DNA from: Viola odorata
Lineage: Eukaryota; Streptophyta; Magnoliopsida; Malpighiales; Violaceae
Assembly (NCBI GenBank): GCA_963691705.1
Contig: OY829542.1
Span: 43,211,105 to 43,275,104, forward strand
Direction of reading: 5' to 3'
Length of the DNA stretch: 64,000 bases
Shown here: positions 44,531 to 54,893 of the stretch, piece by piece
Position numbering within the stretch: the first letter of the stretch is position 1
How the letters are laid out: every line of letters begins with the position of its first letter
Translations under genes and position numbers: made by a program
The notes under the pieces: generated by a model
Databases searched by the model: none
What the model saw: only the letters and a program-made list of their open reading frames with translations
What the model was told of the DNA's origin: nothing

Positions 44531-45155
44531 AGGTTTTTACAGGCAGTTCATCAAGGACTTCTCCAAGATCACTCATCCCATGTGCCAGCTATTGCAGAAG
44601 GATGTGGACTTCATTTTTTACGCTAGTTGCAAAGTCTCATTTGACACCCTCAAGGAGAAGCTCATCTCCGCCCCAATCATTCGAGCCCCTGACTGGACAC
44701 TCCCATTCAAGATCATGTGCGACGCCAGCAACACTACCCTTGGTGTTGTCTTGGGCCAGAAGAAAGATAGGGAGACCTATGTCATTTACTATGCTTCGAC
44801 ACTCCTAGATGCCACCCAGCGCAACTATACCACCACCGAGAAAGAATTATTGGTTGTTGTTTTTGCATTAGATAAATTTCGTCAATATTTTTTGGGCATT
44901 AAATTTGTTAGTTATTCTGACCATACAGCCCTTAGGTGCCTCTTGACGAAAGATGACGCCAAGCCCCGTCTGATCTGGTGGATACTCTTACTTCAGGAGT
45001 TCGACATAGACATCAAAGACAAGAAAGGGACGGAGAATTCCATTGCTGATCATCTGAGCAGACTGCCATCACAGCCAGTCGAATCTTTGACACCTATCCG
45101 TGACACTTTTCCCGATGAATACCTCTGTAGTGCCCATGCTGTCCAATTTCCCTAA
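44531..45155 (+). pseudogene. RNase H region of element E
   Basis: FIKDFSKITHPMCQLLQKDV, FDTLKEKLISAPIIRAPDW, IMCDASNTTLGVVLGQKKD, TTTEKELLVVVFALDKFRQY, SYSDHTALRCLLTKDDAKPR, IADHLSRLPSQ. The catalytic residues (CDAS Asp, EKEL Glu, SDH Asp) are all kept, unlike in D. It stops at TAA 45153-45155 just before the region linking to integrase. The frame itself is unbroken for about 200 codons. Confidence 0.85.
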
Positions 45156-46447
45156 TTTTCTGATATAGCTAACTTTTGTGCCACTGAATCTTATCCTGCA
45201 GATGCCACTGCTTCAGAGTGATATCGCATAAGGAGACAGACCAAATATTACATTTGGGACAGCCCGTACTTATCGAAATATTATTTGGACTGGATTATTA
45301 GGCGCTGCGTGACCCTCGACGAGGTGCCCTCCATCCTCAAATTATGTCATTCCACGACCAAAGGTGGCCATTTTGGAGCCAAGAAGAAAGCCTTGAAGGT
45401 TCTGGAAGCTGGACTTTACTGGCCATCCTTATTCAAGGATGGTTATATGTTTTGTGCACCTGCCCTAGGTGCCAAGCCACAAGTAACATTGGAGCCCGAA
45501 ATTAAATGCCCTTCACCGGTATCATTGCCTGTGAGATTTTTGATATTTGAGGCATCGATTTCATGGGCCCATTCCCTAACTCATTTGGTTATACTTATAT
45601 CGTCCTAGTTGTTGATTATGTATCTAAATGGGTCGAGGTCAAAGCGACCAGAACTGACGATTCTAAAGTGGTTGTAGATTTTCTCTATACCAATATTTTT
45701 AACAAGTTTCAGACACCCCGTGTCCTCATCAGTGACCGAGGTACACACTTCTGCAATCGCATCATCTCCAATCTGCTTCACAAGTATGGTGTCAGACATT
45801 GGACATCAACGGCCTACCACCCACAGACTAATGGCCAGGTCGAGGTATCCAATCGGGAGATCAAGTCTATCCTGGAGAAAATAGTTAACCAATCTCGGAA
45901 GGACTGGAGTTTGAAGCTGGACGATGCTTTATGGGCCTATCGGACTGCCTTCAAAACCCCGATTGGCATGACCCCTTATCGGCTCGTCTACGGTAAGTCA
46001 TGCCATCTACCCGTGGAGATTGAGCACAAGGCATTTTTGGCCATCCAAAAGGTCAACATAGACCTCAATGAAGCCGGACAGCAACGACAATTGCAAATCC
46101 AAGAGTTGGAGGAGCTTTGTGATGATGCCTATAAGAACGCGCTAATCTATAAGGGCAAGACCAAAGCCCACCACGATAAGTTGATCTCTCCCAAATCTTT
46201 TGACGTTCGATAGAAAATTTTATTGTATAATTCTCATTTGAGGTTATTTGCAGGAAAACTCAAATTCAAGTGGACTGGTCCCTACATTGTCACGGTTGTG
46301 TATGACCACGGTCCCATTGAAATTCAAAGCTTAGACACGGGTGTCACTTTCAAAGTCAACGGGTACCGACTCAAGACCTTTTATGAGGGCTTCAAGCCAT
46401 TCACAATCGAGGAGATAGATGTGTCTCCCCCACCTGACCAGCCCTAG
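45156..46447 (+). pseudogene. integrase of element E
   Basis: Continues in frame after TAA and TGA (45219-45221) with YYIWDSPYL, VTLDEVPSILKLCHSTTKGG. A one-base loss after FCA (about 45458-45462) breaks the zinc finger. In the next frame: TGA (about 45548), [74 protein letters not shown] at 46211-46213, LLYNSHLRLFAGKL, KWTGPYIVTVVYD. All three catalytic acidic residues are present. It ends TAG at 46445-46447, 11 bases before H1. Confidence 0.85.
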
Positions 46448-46458
46448 ACAGAGTTGTG

Positions 46459-46509
46459 AACGTCAAGGTCTTGACGTTAACCAAGGTGCTTCGTGGGAGG
46501 CAACCCACG
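46459..46509 (+). other. double hairpin H1/H2 of element E
   Basis: H1 is AACGTCAAG GT CTTGACGTT (46459-46478, nine-base perfect stem). H2 is CGTGGG AGGCAA CCCACG (46492-46509). The linker is AACCAAGGTGCTT. Confidence 0.8.
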
Positions 46510-46819
46510 TGTCTCTCTTTCCTTTATATTTCTTTTCCTTTTATTTTTATCTTTTTCGATTTTCTAGACTATTCATTTTCCTTTTCTTTTATTTTGTATA
46601 TATATTTTGTATCTATATATATCTTCTTCCTTTTCTAAATTAGATTATTTTCCTTTCTTATCTCTATCCTATTTTAATTTTCAAATCCCTATTTTCTCTC
46701 CATGTGATAAATCCTTTATTTCAAATTCCCTTTCTGTTAGGAGCATGATTTTATTCCCTTAACCATTTACACTCTTATGCTGACTTGAACTTTAATTTTC
46801 TAATTTGAAAAGGACTCTT

Positions 46820-46851
46820 TTATGGTTGGGATTTATTTCCTTTCTGTGCAG
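46820..46851 (+). promoter_or_regulatory. putative 3' splice site before ORF-1 of element E
   Basis: ATTTATTTCCTTTCTGTGCAG at 46831-46851, followed by GTGAGATT. It lies about 340 bases after the hairpins and 207 bases before ORF-1; A and B have the same kind of site. Confidence 0.45.
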
Positions 46852-47057
46852 GTGAGATTTTGAGGGACTAATTGGGGACAAGAGGACAAAACGGCTAGTT
46901 GGCCGCATTTATTAAAAAGCTCCCACACTTTTTATTTTCCTTCACCCTCCCTCCTGACACACTCCATCCTCTTCCAATCTCTCCTCTCTCCCAAAATTAC
47001 ATCCACCTCTGCAACTTCTTCTTCTTCCCCAAACTTCCCAATCCCTAACCTTCCTCA

Positions 47058-48367
47058 ATTGCCCGAATCAAGCAGGTTTCCCATAAGTCCCAACCCCTCC
47101 ACCAGGGAACCTCTTCGAGCAAGAGCAAGGCACTTGTGCAGATTGCCCCTCGCTCCACCCGAGCGCGCGCTGGTACACCCGTCCCACCAAGTCAGGTAAA
47201 CTTTGATCTTTCTGCTTTAAATGGATGGTTGGACTTTGATGATAAGTTCCAACTTGATAGGTTAGCCGCTCTGCATAATAAATGTGTTAACCCTTATGCT
47301 AGGCTAGATTTTGAACTGCTTGACAGGATGGGCATTGGCGCTCGTGTGCGAGAGCACATCAAAAATATTGGGTGGGATGCTCTGTTCTTCCTAAAACACC
47401 CAATGTTTTTAGAGCTCAACCACGAATTCTTCACAACGTTCTAGTTTGACCAGACACGTCTGAAGCCCAAGGGCAAGAGTACTCCAAACCTTGGCACCGC
47501 CCGTGTGGTTAATTTTTGATTGATGAATGTCTGGTCTCATGTGTCCTTGGATGAATTTAATTATTTAATTGGTTTTATGCATACGTCTGATCTTGGGTCT
47601 ACTTGGTACTGTGAGTCTTTTACTACTTATCCCCCTGCCTTTAATGTCGATGAGGCCTTTCGAGAGATTAAAGGCGAGACATTAAAGGCGACCCAAATAT
47701 CGTGCACAACTCTCGATTCTCCAAGGGCCACGAGATTTTGGACCCATCTCTGTATATCCTACACCATTATTTGGCCCTTAACTTTGCTGGTAAGTTGAAC
47801 TCTTTGGGTCAACTCTCAGTGCATGAGGTATTTTTCTTGTAGTGTATGCAACATGGGCATCGTGTCAATCTTGGGTATTGGATTGCTTTAGAATTGACTG
47901 CTATTGTGAATAATGATAGGACCCCTATTTTAGGCTCCTTAATTACTGTTTTAGCTATCAACAGTAGAGCCCTTGACATTGCCACTTGTAACTTGCATTC
48001 TCCTATTGATTTCAAATTATTGGATCTCCGTACCCTTGATGGTATGGGGTATTTTGACCTTGTCGATGGAGTTTTACAATTTAGCACAGGTTGCACCCCA
48101 CCCATGGAGAGGATTTACAATGTTGCGCATGGAGGGAGATACATCTTCCTAGACCTTACCTAAGACGGCCAGCCTCGACCTGCCTCTGCCCGAGATACAC
48201 CTGCATCTACCTCAGCCCAAACCTCTTCAGCACTCCTAGCCCAAGCCCTGGACAACCACACCGCCGCCATTCAAGAAAAAAGTGTCCTACTCCGCTCCAT
48301 CGTCAATGCAATCCACTAGCTCCCCGATGAGATCGCATCTCGCCTGCGGTCTCTTTCCGACCTCTGA
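47058..48367 (+). pseudogene. ATHILA ORF-1-like gene of element E
   Basis: Reads IKQVSHKSQPLHQG at the start (compare MTIKQVGHKRK in D; the ATG is lost), then the conserved domain: LNGWLDFDDKFQLDRLAALH, ARLDFELLDRMGIGARV, HIKNIGWDALFFLKHP, LELNHEFFTTF, stop, FDQTRLKPKG, WSHVSLDEFNYLIGFMHTSD, YPPAFNVDEAFREIKGE. After slips: MQHGHRVNLGYWIALELTAI, GMGYFDLVDGVLQFSTG, YIFLDLT, stop, then a Ser/Ala-rich tail with AQALDNHTAAIQEKSVLLRS ending near 48367. This is the ATHILA ORF-1 family seen after pol in Athila elements. Its role is unknown; it is often called envelope-like. Several stops and slips make it a pseudogene. Confidence 0.7.
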
Positions 48368-48487
48368 GCCCCAGCCCCGAACTATATTGCCTTTGGGCTG
48401 TGTTTTCTTTGTACTTTTAAACTTCCGGTGAACACATTTTCTTTCTGTACTTTTTACTTCTTTGCCATTGTTTGCTTGTATGCCTCC

Positions 48488-48530
48488 CTCGCATTGAGGA
48501 CAATACGTTGCCTAAGTGTGGGGGAGGGGA
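48488..48530 (+). other. hairpin H3 and G-rich tract of element E
   Basis: CTCGCATTGAGGACAATACG (one mismatch in the CGCATTG/CAATGCG stem) followed by TTGCCTAAGTGTGGGGGAGG. Matches element F. Confidence 0.7.
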
Positions 48531-48868
48531 TATATTTGCATGTGTGACTGCTTGCTTGCATATTTTCATTCCTACCTTTGCCTGCTTGTGTGATTCTCTG
48601 TGTGTTTATGTGTTTTTGGGCAAACTTTTTTTTTTAAATCCTCGAATTTCTACTCTTATGGTGTTTTAGGATTTTTGTATAGATTTCCTTGCTATGATGT
48701 ACACACTGCCAATATTTTTAAACCCCTAGGAAGAACGCACTTTCAATCCACTGTACATATAATAAATTTATCATTCACTACATTTAGGCCTGATCATGCA
48801 TAACTCTGCCTGTCTGCTGTTATAGCCACACCAAGACCTAGACACTAGTGATCAAAAAGTACACCTTG
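48531..48868 (+). other. 3' noncoding region of element E, left of G
   Basis: No gene. The final CCTTG (48864-48868) is the duplication made by element G. Confidence 0.5.
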
Positions 48869-49705
48869 TGATGCGATCCGGCCTCATTTTAATGAGTCAG
48901 ATCATGCCAATAGATCTAGTTTGAGTTACCCAATAAAACCCAATCAATTTCGAACAAGAAACATAAGAATCGAAGATGGATTAGAGAAGAAATGCAGCGG
49001 ATTTTAGAGAAGGAAAAAGAACAAAAATCTGGGAATTTAAGAGATGATTTGCGGTTAATAATCCAATCAGAAATTATCAATCAATAGGCAAGCATTCAAA
49101 TCAACTTATAATCAATCATCCATTCATAGGAATCCATAATATTCAATAAACACAATAATCCCAAAGTTCTATTCAATTGCAACAAGAATAAGTAATTAAA
49201 GATTGAAGGTAAAAGGAGTTTTACTTGCAATGAATCAAGGAGCCTCCTAAGCTTGATCCTTACAAGGAGATTTCATGGTGTTTGGATGGAGGAGTACTCT
49301 CTAACTCAAACAATAAACACTCATCAAAAACTAAGGAAGAAAAATGAAGGAGAAAGCTATTTATACTAAGTACAAAAGGCCTTGAAAACACTCTTCTCGG
49401 AAGCCAAAAATGTCTCTAGCGACATACCGTTAGAGGCTTAATGGTATGTCGCTAGCCTCACTTCAGAACACAATAATTTTTGTCTTCTCCTGGTAGTATG
49501 TCGCCAGGTGCAGCTACTGTCTGGCGGTATGTCGCCAGGTGCAGTCTTCATGCTTGTCTTGGGCAAGTTAAGGGGAAAGCTCGGTCACACGGGTGGCCTC
49601 AGGTTGGCACGAATCTCATCTACTTTTGGTGACTCTAGGCATGTCTCTCGGCCTCCAAATGTGTGCTCATTCATCGCCGAAATGAAGCCATATGTGATCG
49701 CATCA
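48869..49705 (-). repeat. 3' LTR of element G
   Basis: 837 bases. Contains a perfect 13-base inverted repeat (CTAGCGACATACC at 49416-49428, its complement at 49443-49455) and further copies of GTATGTCGCC nearby (49495-49540). The gag reading frame runs about 120 bases into this LTR. Confidence 0.85.
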
Positions 49706-49730
49706 TCACCTTTCCCTTCGAAAGGATTCG
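49706..49730 (-). promoter_or_regulatory. polypurine tract of element G
   Basis: The minus strand reads CCTTTCGAAGGGAAAGGTGA immediately before TGATGCGATC; the last 13 bases (AAGGGAAAGGTGA) are purine-rich. Confidence 0.6.
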
Positions 49731-51517
49731 TCCTCGAATTCATTGCTTTAAATTTGTGGTCCTGGCTTGGGCGCACATAACTCAACATTCCTTGCAAGGA
49801 GCACATTACTAGAAGTGCATGATGTTGGCTAGGAATGTAGTAAAGGAAAGGATCCTCATAAGCACCGAATTCCTTGACCAAACCCATAGGAAATTTCTGC
49901 AAAGGAGAATCAAACATAGAAAAGAAGGGATCATCCATGTTAGAATACAAGATATTCTCTCTATCCCTTTCCCCACTATTTTCACTCTCCCAATTAATAT
50001 CTTCAAGTTCAAACAAAGGGTTGTCAAAACCTTGAAAGATATTTAGCTCAATGTGATCACCCGATTCATTTCCAAGGTTACATTCACTCTCAATGGCACA
50101 CTTACTCTTTTCACTCCCCAATGTAACCCTCCTAACTTTAAACATCGGGTTGACAAAAACATCAAACACATCTAGCCCCACGTGTTTACCCGATTCACTC
50201 CTGAGTGTTTGGTGGCACTCACCCGACTCATTCCCAAATATTTGGTGGCTCTCACCCAACTCACTCCCAAGTGTTTGGCTACACTCACCCAACTCTTTCC
50301 CAAGTGGTTGGGTACACTCACCCTCAATTGTCTCTCTACTCATCTCAATAATAAGGTGCTCAACCATATCATTCTCAACACCTTCATTAAGTACATCATT
50401 CTCAAGTCCATAATTCTTGCTCTTCAAAACAATATTTTCATGCATATTATCTCCAATTAAATCACAATTAATAACTAATTTCGGCTTACTTGGGCAGCGT
50501 TGGGATGAGCTAAGGCTTGCCTTCATTGGAGACTCACTTGCTTCCACTTTCAATGCAAAATGGTACATGGATTGTAAATGTGCGAACTCATAAAGTTCAA
50601 CTCGGTGTCTAATTCTTTCATTCAATCCACTTTCAAACAGCACCATGATTATGCCCTCATCGTCTTCTTGAATGTGAGTTTTGATGAGTAAGTCATCAAA
50701 CTCAATGTAGTAATCTTTCACATACTTAGACCCTTGCCGGATGGAGGAAAATTCATATTCTAATATCCGTTGATGGTGTGAGGGTACAAATTGTTTTCGC
50801 ATCATGTGTCGCATTTCATCCCAAGTTGCAATTGGCCATATTCGAGTTCTTTCTCCTTTATGGCTCATACGGTACCACTAATCATAGGCACGGTCATCAA
50901 ATTTCATGGCGGCAAGCTTGATTTTTTGTTTTTCTAAGAGCTGATGGCATTCGAAGGTTTTTACGAGGTAGTACTCCCATTCAATGAATTCAGCTAGAGA
51001 GGACGTTCCTCTAAAGAGGGGAAGTTGAGATTGTCAATGTCGAGAATTGGTGTGGCCTTGATGGTTGTGTCTACTAGTAGAAGGGACATGGCCAAGGCTT
51101 TGTCTCGAGGAACCGAGGCCATAACTTGAGTGAGGAGGAGAAGGTGTAGGTGCTCAGCCTTGGGTTCTACCATGATTGTTTCAGACTTGTGTGCTTGTGT
51201 GGAGGACGGTTCTTCTAGAATTAGGGTCATAGCCAAGGCTTTGACCGGAATGGGAACCTAGGCCATAGCTTGAGACATGAGAACTTGGAGATCCTTCGTA
51301 GTCTGCATATTCACAACCACTTGCGTTACCTTGATCTTGGTATTCGCCCGCACTATCAATACCATGCTCATAGTCATCATCACCATAAGACTCATATGCC
51401 TCATTACCATGAGATTGGTAACTACTACACGTCCGAGATGAACTCCCAACACCATTGGAATGGCGGCTAGTGACACCATAGGAACCATCGTCATCAACAC
51501 TAGCTGATTGGTAGCCA

Positions 51518-51760
51518 TCATCACCATTGGAATGGTTGCTATCGTCGCCATACGAGCCATATTCAGCAATACTAGACGGTTAGTAACCCTCATCATAGGA
51601 TTCATATCCATCATCACCACCGCATTGGTAGCTACCATCATCACCATTGGAATGGTTGCTATCGTCGCCATAGGAGCCATATTCATCAATACTAAACGGT
51701 TGGTAACCCTCATCATAGGATTCATATCCATCATCACTACCGCATTAGTAGCTACCATCA
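51518..51760 (-). repeat. 120-bp tandem duplication in gag of element G
   Basis: TCACCATTGGAATGGTTGCT starts at 51521 and again at 51641, and the text between repeats with few changes. It encodes 40 residues and keeps the frame. Confidence 0.9.
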
Positions 51761-51810
51761 TCATCACACACTTCTTGGTCACACCATTCACTATTACCCT
51801 CTTGTGACAT

Positions 51811-52269
51811 TATGCCTGCAAAATTAACAAGCTAGATATCTGTAGGTGTTAGTGGAACACACTGTAAATAGACCAACAACACAGGTTGCACTTTTCTCGG
51901 GTGAAAGTTGCGCAACTTTCTGTTTTGGCCAAAATGTATAAGAATTCCACAAAATTTCTGGACAACTCAAGAACAAATATTGCTAAAAACAAGATGAAGT
52001 TTGCTGACACCGAATTTCAGAATTTTCTAGGCGGGTTCAAATAATTGGGCAGATATGAAAATGTTCAAGAACACTAAGAACACCAAAAATCTGGAAAAAA
52101 AATGGTAATTCTCAGATTTGTTGTTCAAATGGCTTAATTTCTTCACCAAAAGTTTAAAAAACTCAAGACAATCATAAAAGACATAAGATTAGAGGTTTTC
52201 AACTATAGATTTCACTTTGATTTTGAACGATTGCAAAAATTTTAAAATCTAGAAAAACTCAAGCAAATT
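51811..52269 (-). other. leader of element G
   Basis: Noncoding, A/T-rich, with an inverted GAAAGTTGCGCAACTTTC (51904-51921, perfect 18-base palindrome). No gene. Confidence 0.5.
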
Positions 52270-52282
52270 GGCTTCGCTACCA
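52270..52282 (-). promoter_or_regulatory. primer binding site of element G (tRNA-Met like)
   Basis: The minus strand reads TGGTAGCGAAGCC, two bases inside the LTR, 10 of 13 identical to the initiator tRNA-Met site TGGTATCAGAGCC. Confidence 0.55.
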
Positions 52283-52284
52283 CT

Positions 52285-53090
52285 TGATGCGATCTGGCCT
52301 CATTTTAATGAGTCAGATCGTGCCAGTAGATCTAGCTTGATTTACCCAAAAAAACTCAATCAATTTCAAACAAGAAACACAAGAATCAGAGATGGATTAG
52401 AGAAGAAACGCAACGGATTTTAGAGAAGGAAGAAGAACAAAAATTTAGGAATTTAAGAGATGATTTGCGGTTAATAATTCAATCAGAAATGATCAATCAA
52501 TAGGCAAGCATTCAAATCAACTTATAATCAATCATCCATTCATAGGAATCCATAATATTCAATAAACACAATAATCCCAAAGTTTTATTCAATTGCAACA
52601 AGAACAAGTAATTAAAGATTGAAGGTAAAAGGAGTTTTACTTGCAATGAACCAAGGATCCTCCTAAGCTTGATCCTTACAAGGAGATTTCAAGGTGTTTA
52701 GAGGGAGGAGTACTCTCTAACTCAAGCAATAAACACTCATCAAAAACTAAGGAAGAAAAATGAAGGAGAAAGCTATTTATACTAAGTACAAAAGGCCTTG
52801 AAAATACTCTTCTCGGAAGCCAAAAATGTCTCTGGCGACATACCGTTAGAGGCTTAACAGTATGTCGCTAGCCTCGCTTCAGAAGACAACATTTTTTATC
52901 TTCTTCTGGCGGTATGTCGCCAAGTACAGTCTTCATGGCTGTCTTGGGCAAGTTAAGGGGAAATCTTAGCCACACGGGTGGCCTCAAGCTGGCACGAATG
53001 TCACCTACTTTTGGTGACTCTAGACATGTCTCTCGGCCTCCGAATGTATGCTCATTCATCGCCGAAATGAAGCCATATGTGATCGCATCA
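52285..53090 (-). repeat. 5' LTR of element G
   Basis: 806 bases, partner of 48869-49705; shorter because of small deletions in the GTATGTCGCC region. Ends GATCGCATCA. Confidence 0.85.
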
Positions 53091-53615
53091 CCTTGTGAGC
53101 ACATTAGACCTACATGCCATTAGTTTCTTACATGTACGAATAGGTGTGTAGCTAAGCACTAGTTAGGTTTGCATGAGATCTAGAGTATAGGCACCATTAG
53201 ACATGGGAAAGCGACAAAATGACAAAGAACTTTGCATCTTTCTTTAATTCTTCTTTTTCTTACACCTTGCCCTTGACAACTCACCTACTCCTCCATTCTC
53301 TTTCCTCAAAACCAATCGAGCCTGTTTTTCCTTGATTTTTCCTTGGCAAGTGAGCGACACTCATCGATGGCGACGTCAAGGACTAGATGCAAAAAAGCCT
53401 AAGTGTGGGGGAAGATAACACATCAAGACCTTGGTGCTGGAAGCAGAATTATGGTAACATCGAATAGAAAAGTTGCATCAATTAGTAATCAGAAATGGAA
53501 AAAGGTTCACACTACCTCTGCTACTTTCTTCTTTTCAAAAAAAACAAAAAAAAAGAGAAAACAAAAAGAGAGGATAATAGTGCTCAAAGAGTACCACTAA
53601 AAGCAAAGGGGAGTG
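53091..53615 (+). other. element E 3' region right of G, with block N and polypurine tract
   Basis: Starts with the CCTTG duplication. Block N at 53150-53236 (AAGCACTAGTTAGGTTTGCA, ATCTAGAGTATAGGCACC, ATTAGACATGGGAAAGCG, AACTTTGCAT). A second CCTAAGTGTGGGGGAAG lies at 53398-53414. The tract AGCAAAGGGGAGTG sits directly before the LTR. Confidence 0.7.
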
Positions 53616-54130
53616 TGATACTGCTAATTTTTCCTTGTTTCCATCTTTTTTGCAGTTTCAAACTAAAGAAAGGAAGATGCAGAATACACACATTTTGGAT
53701 GAATTTTGCTAGAGCATTAGGTGTCGAGGCCTAGCTACGGATCATCTAGGCCTAGCTATCGAGCGTTGCAGATGCTTACAACTCCGACACACAAGAGGAA
53801 ATTCCCGAAGAGGATCTCCAGCGGATTCAGAATCCCATTCCCTGCGGTCTTCTATTCCAGCAAGGATTTTATTCCCATCTTTAGTAATTCTATTAGAAGT
53901 AGAATTCCATTTTTTTATATTTCTATCTTTATCTAGACTTCCTATTTTGTAGCCTATATATATGGCTTCTAGATCTAGGGTTAAACACTTTTTTTGATTA
54001 TCAAACTTTTTACCACTTTCGGTTAGAGGTTTTCTCCACCACTGCCTCTGGCCCCTTCTGTAATAAACCGGAGCCATAGCTCCGGTCGGTACCTTTTTCT
54101 TTTAATTTATATTTTCTTTTCATCTTTAAT

Positions 54131-54161
<31 letters not shown>

Positions 54162-54893
54162 TTAATTTATTTTATTTGTTCTGTTATTAGCATGAGCGAC
54201 TAAGCTCCTTTGTCTTAGCAGAGGAGATTCAATGGTTGCTTAGAATAGTCAATTCGGACTTAATAAATTCCTTGTTCGTATTTGCTTACTTGTCAAGATC
54301 TTGCCAATTTATCTAGGGTTAATTAGAAGCCTGATCAACTCTTAATTGAATCTAGGTAATTAAAGTCATCTTTGTAGTAATAACTAACGTGAGACTACAT
54401 AGTAAAGTAGACAACTAGTTCAGAGTCATCACGTAGAACTGGTCCAATCTGACTAGGGCAAGTAAGCAACTAGGGTAGTGCCTCGAACGTATTGAATGTC
54501 TCTCCCTAGGTGTGTCTTTTCTCTGCTTAATGGGCCTCTGAGTATTGCTCCCATAAACGTACCTTGGGAGATGGCAGAGTGTCAAGGTTACCTCATAAAC
54601 GTACCTTGAGGTAGCTTCTCACACGAAGAAGAGCAAGGGGACTAAGCTTACCTGGCCCCTATAGCATACCTATGACATAGGAGTGGAATATATCTGCACT
54701 AGTGATTGACTAGGCCTAGATGCAACCAGAGAACGAGCCTCTGCTAGAATCTTTTCCCATCTGATTTTACATCTTTATTTACCTACTTTATTTAGTTTAA
54801 TATTAGTTTAATCAACAATTCTCTCAACCCCCTTCTTGTGCACTTGATAGAAGGTTTATTCTTATTATTTTTTACAGTTTCGACAACCGATCA
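53616..54893 (+). repeat. 3' LTR of element E
   Basis: TGATACTGC to CGACAACCGATCA, 1,278 bases. TATA box TATATATAT (53955-53963). AATAAA (54062-54067) followed at once by the hairpin CCGGAGC CATA GCTCCGG (54068-54085). A TTTA microsatellite at about 54126-54170. R/U5 carries TAAACGTACCTTGGGAG and TAAACGTACCTTGAGGTAGC, the same landmarks as in F. Confidence 0.8.

Larger units (their letters stand above)
49585..51810 (-). pseudogene. gag: gag of element G
   Basis: An ATG at 51810 starts MSQEGNSEWCDQE. The N-terminal third is an acidic Gly/Ser/Tyr/Asp repeat (YESYDEGYQP, IDEYGSYGDDSNHSNGDD) produced by a 120-base tandem duplication, with CAA-to-TAA stops in it. After frame uncertainty around 51000-51240 comes the capsid: SLAEFIEWEYYLVKTFECHQ, a TAG at 50880-50878, then an unbroken 427-codon frame from 50868: IWPIATWDEMRHMMRKQFVP, ILEYEFSSIRQGSKYVKDYY, VLFESGLNERIRHRVELYEF. 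The C-terminal half has short GEC.Q.LG.E.GE repeats and replaces the zinc knuckle and protease of normal elements; it ends in the LTR. Only the gag fold is identified; the tail has no known function. Confidence 0.75.
48869..53090 (-). mobile_element. element G: complete gag-only LTR retrotransposon (TR-GAG type)
   Basis: LTRs 48869-49705 and 52285-53090, related over their full length, each with the ten-base inverted end pair TGATGCGATC/GATCGCATCA. Target duplication CCTTG (48864-48868, 53091-53095). On the minus strand: LTR, tRNA-Met-like primer site, leader, one large gag frame, purine tract, LTR. Total 4.2 kb. No PR, RT or integrase remnant. This is the structure described for TR-GAG elements, which rely on the enzymes of other elements. 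Confidence 0.85.
44531..54893 (+). mobile_element. element E: 5'-truncated Athila-type retrotransposon carrying insertion G
   Basis: Begins abruptly inside the RT-RNase H connection (GFYRQFIKDFSKI). It has RNase H, integrase, H1/H2, ORF-1, H3, then element G (48869-53090 with CCTTG duplication), block N, polypurine tract and 3' LTR (53616-54893). In-frame stops are mostly C-to-T/G-to-A type. The 5' half is lost. Confidence 0.85.

Noticed and set aside
51258..51791. 177-codon Met-rich frame
   Set aside because: Out-of-frame reading of the 120-base gag repeat of element G; the gag frame gives the family-like acidic repeat.
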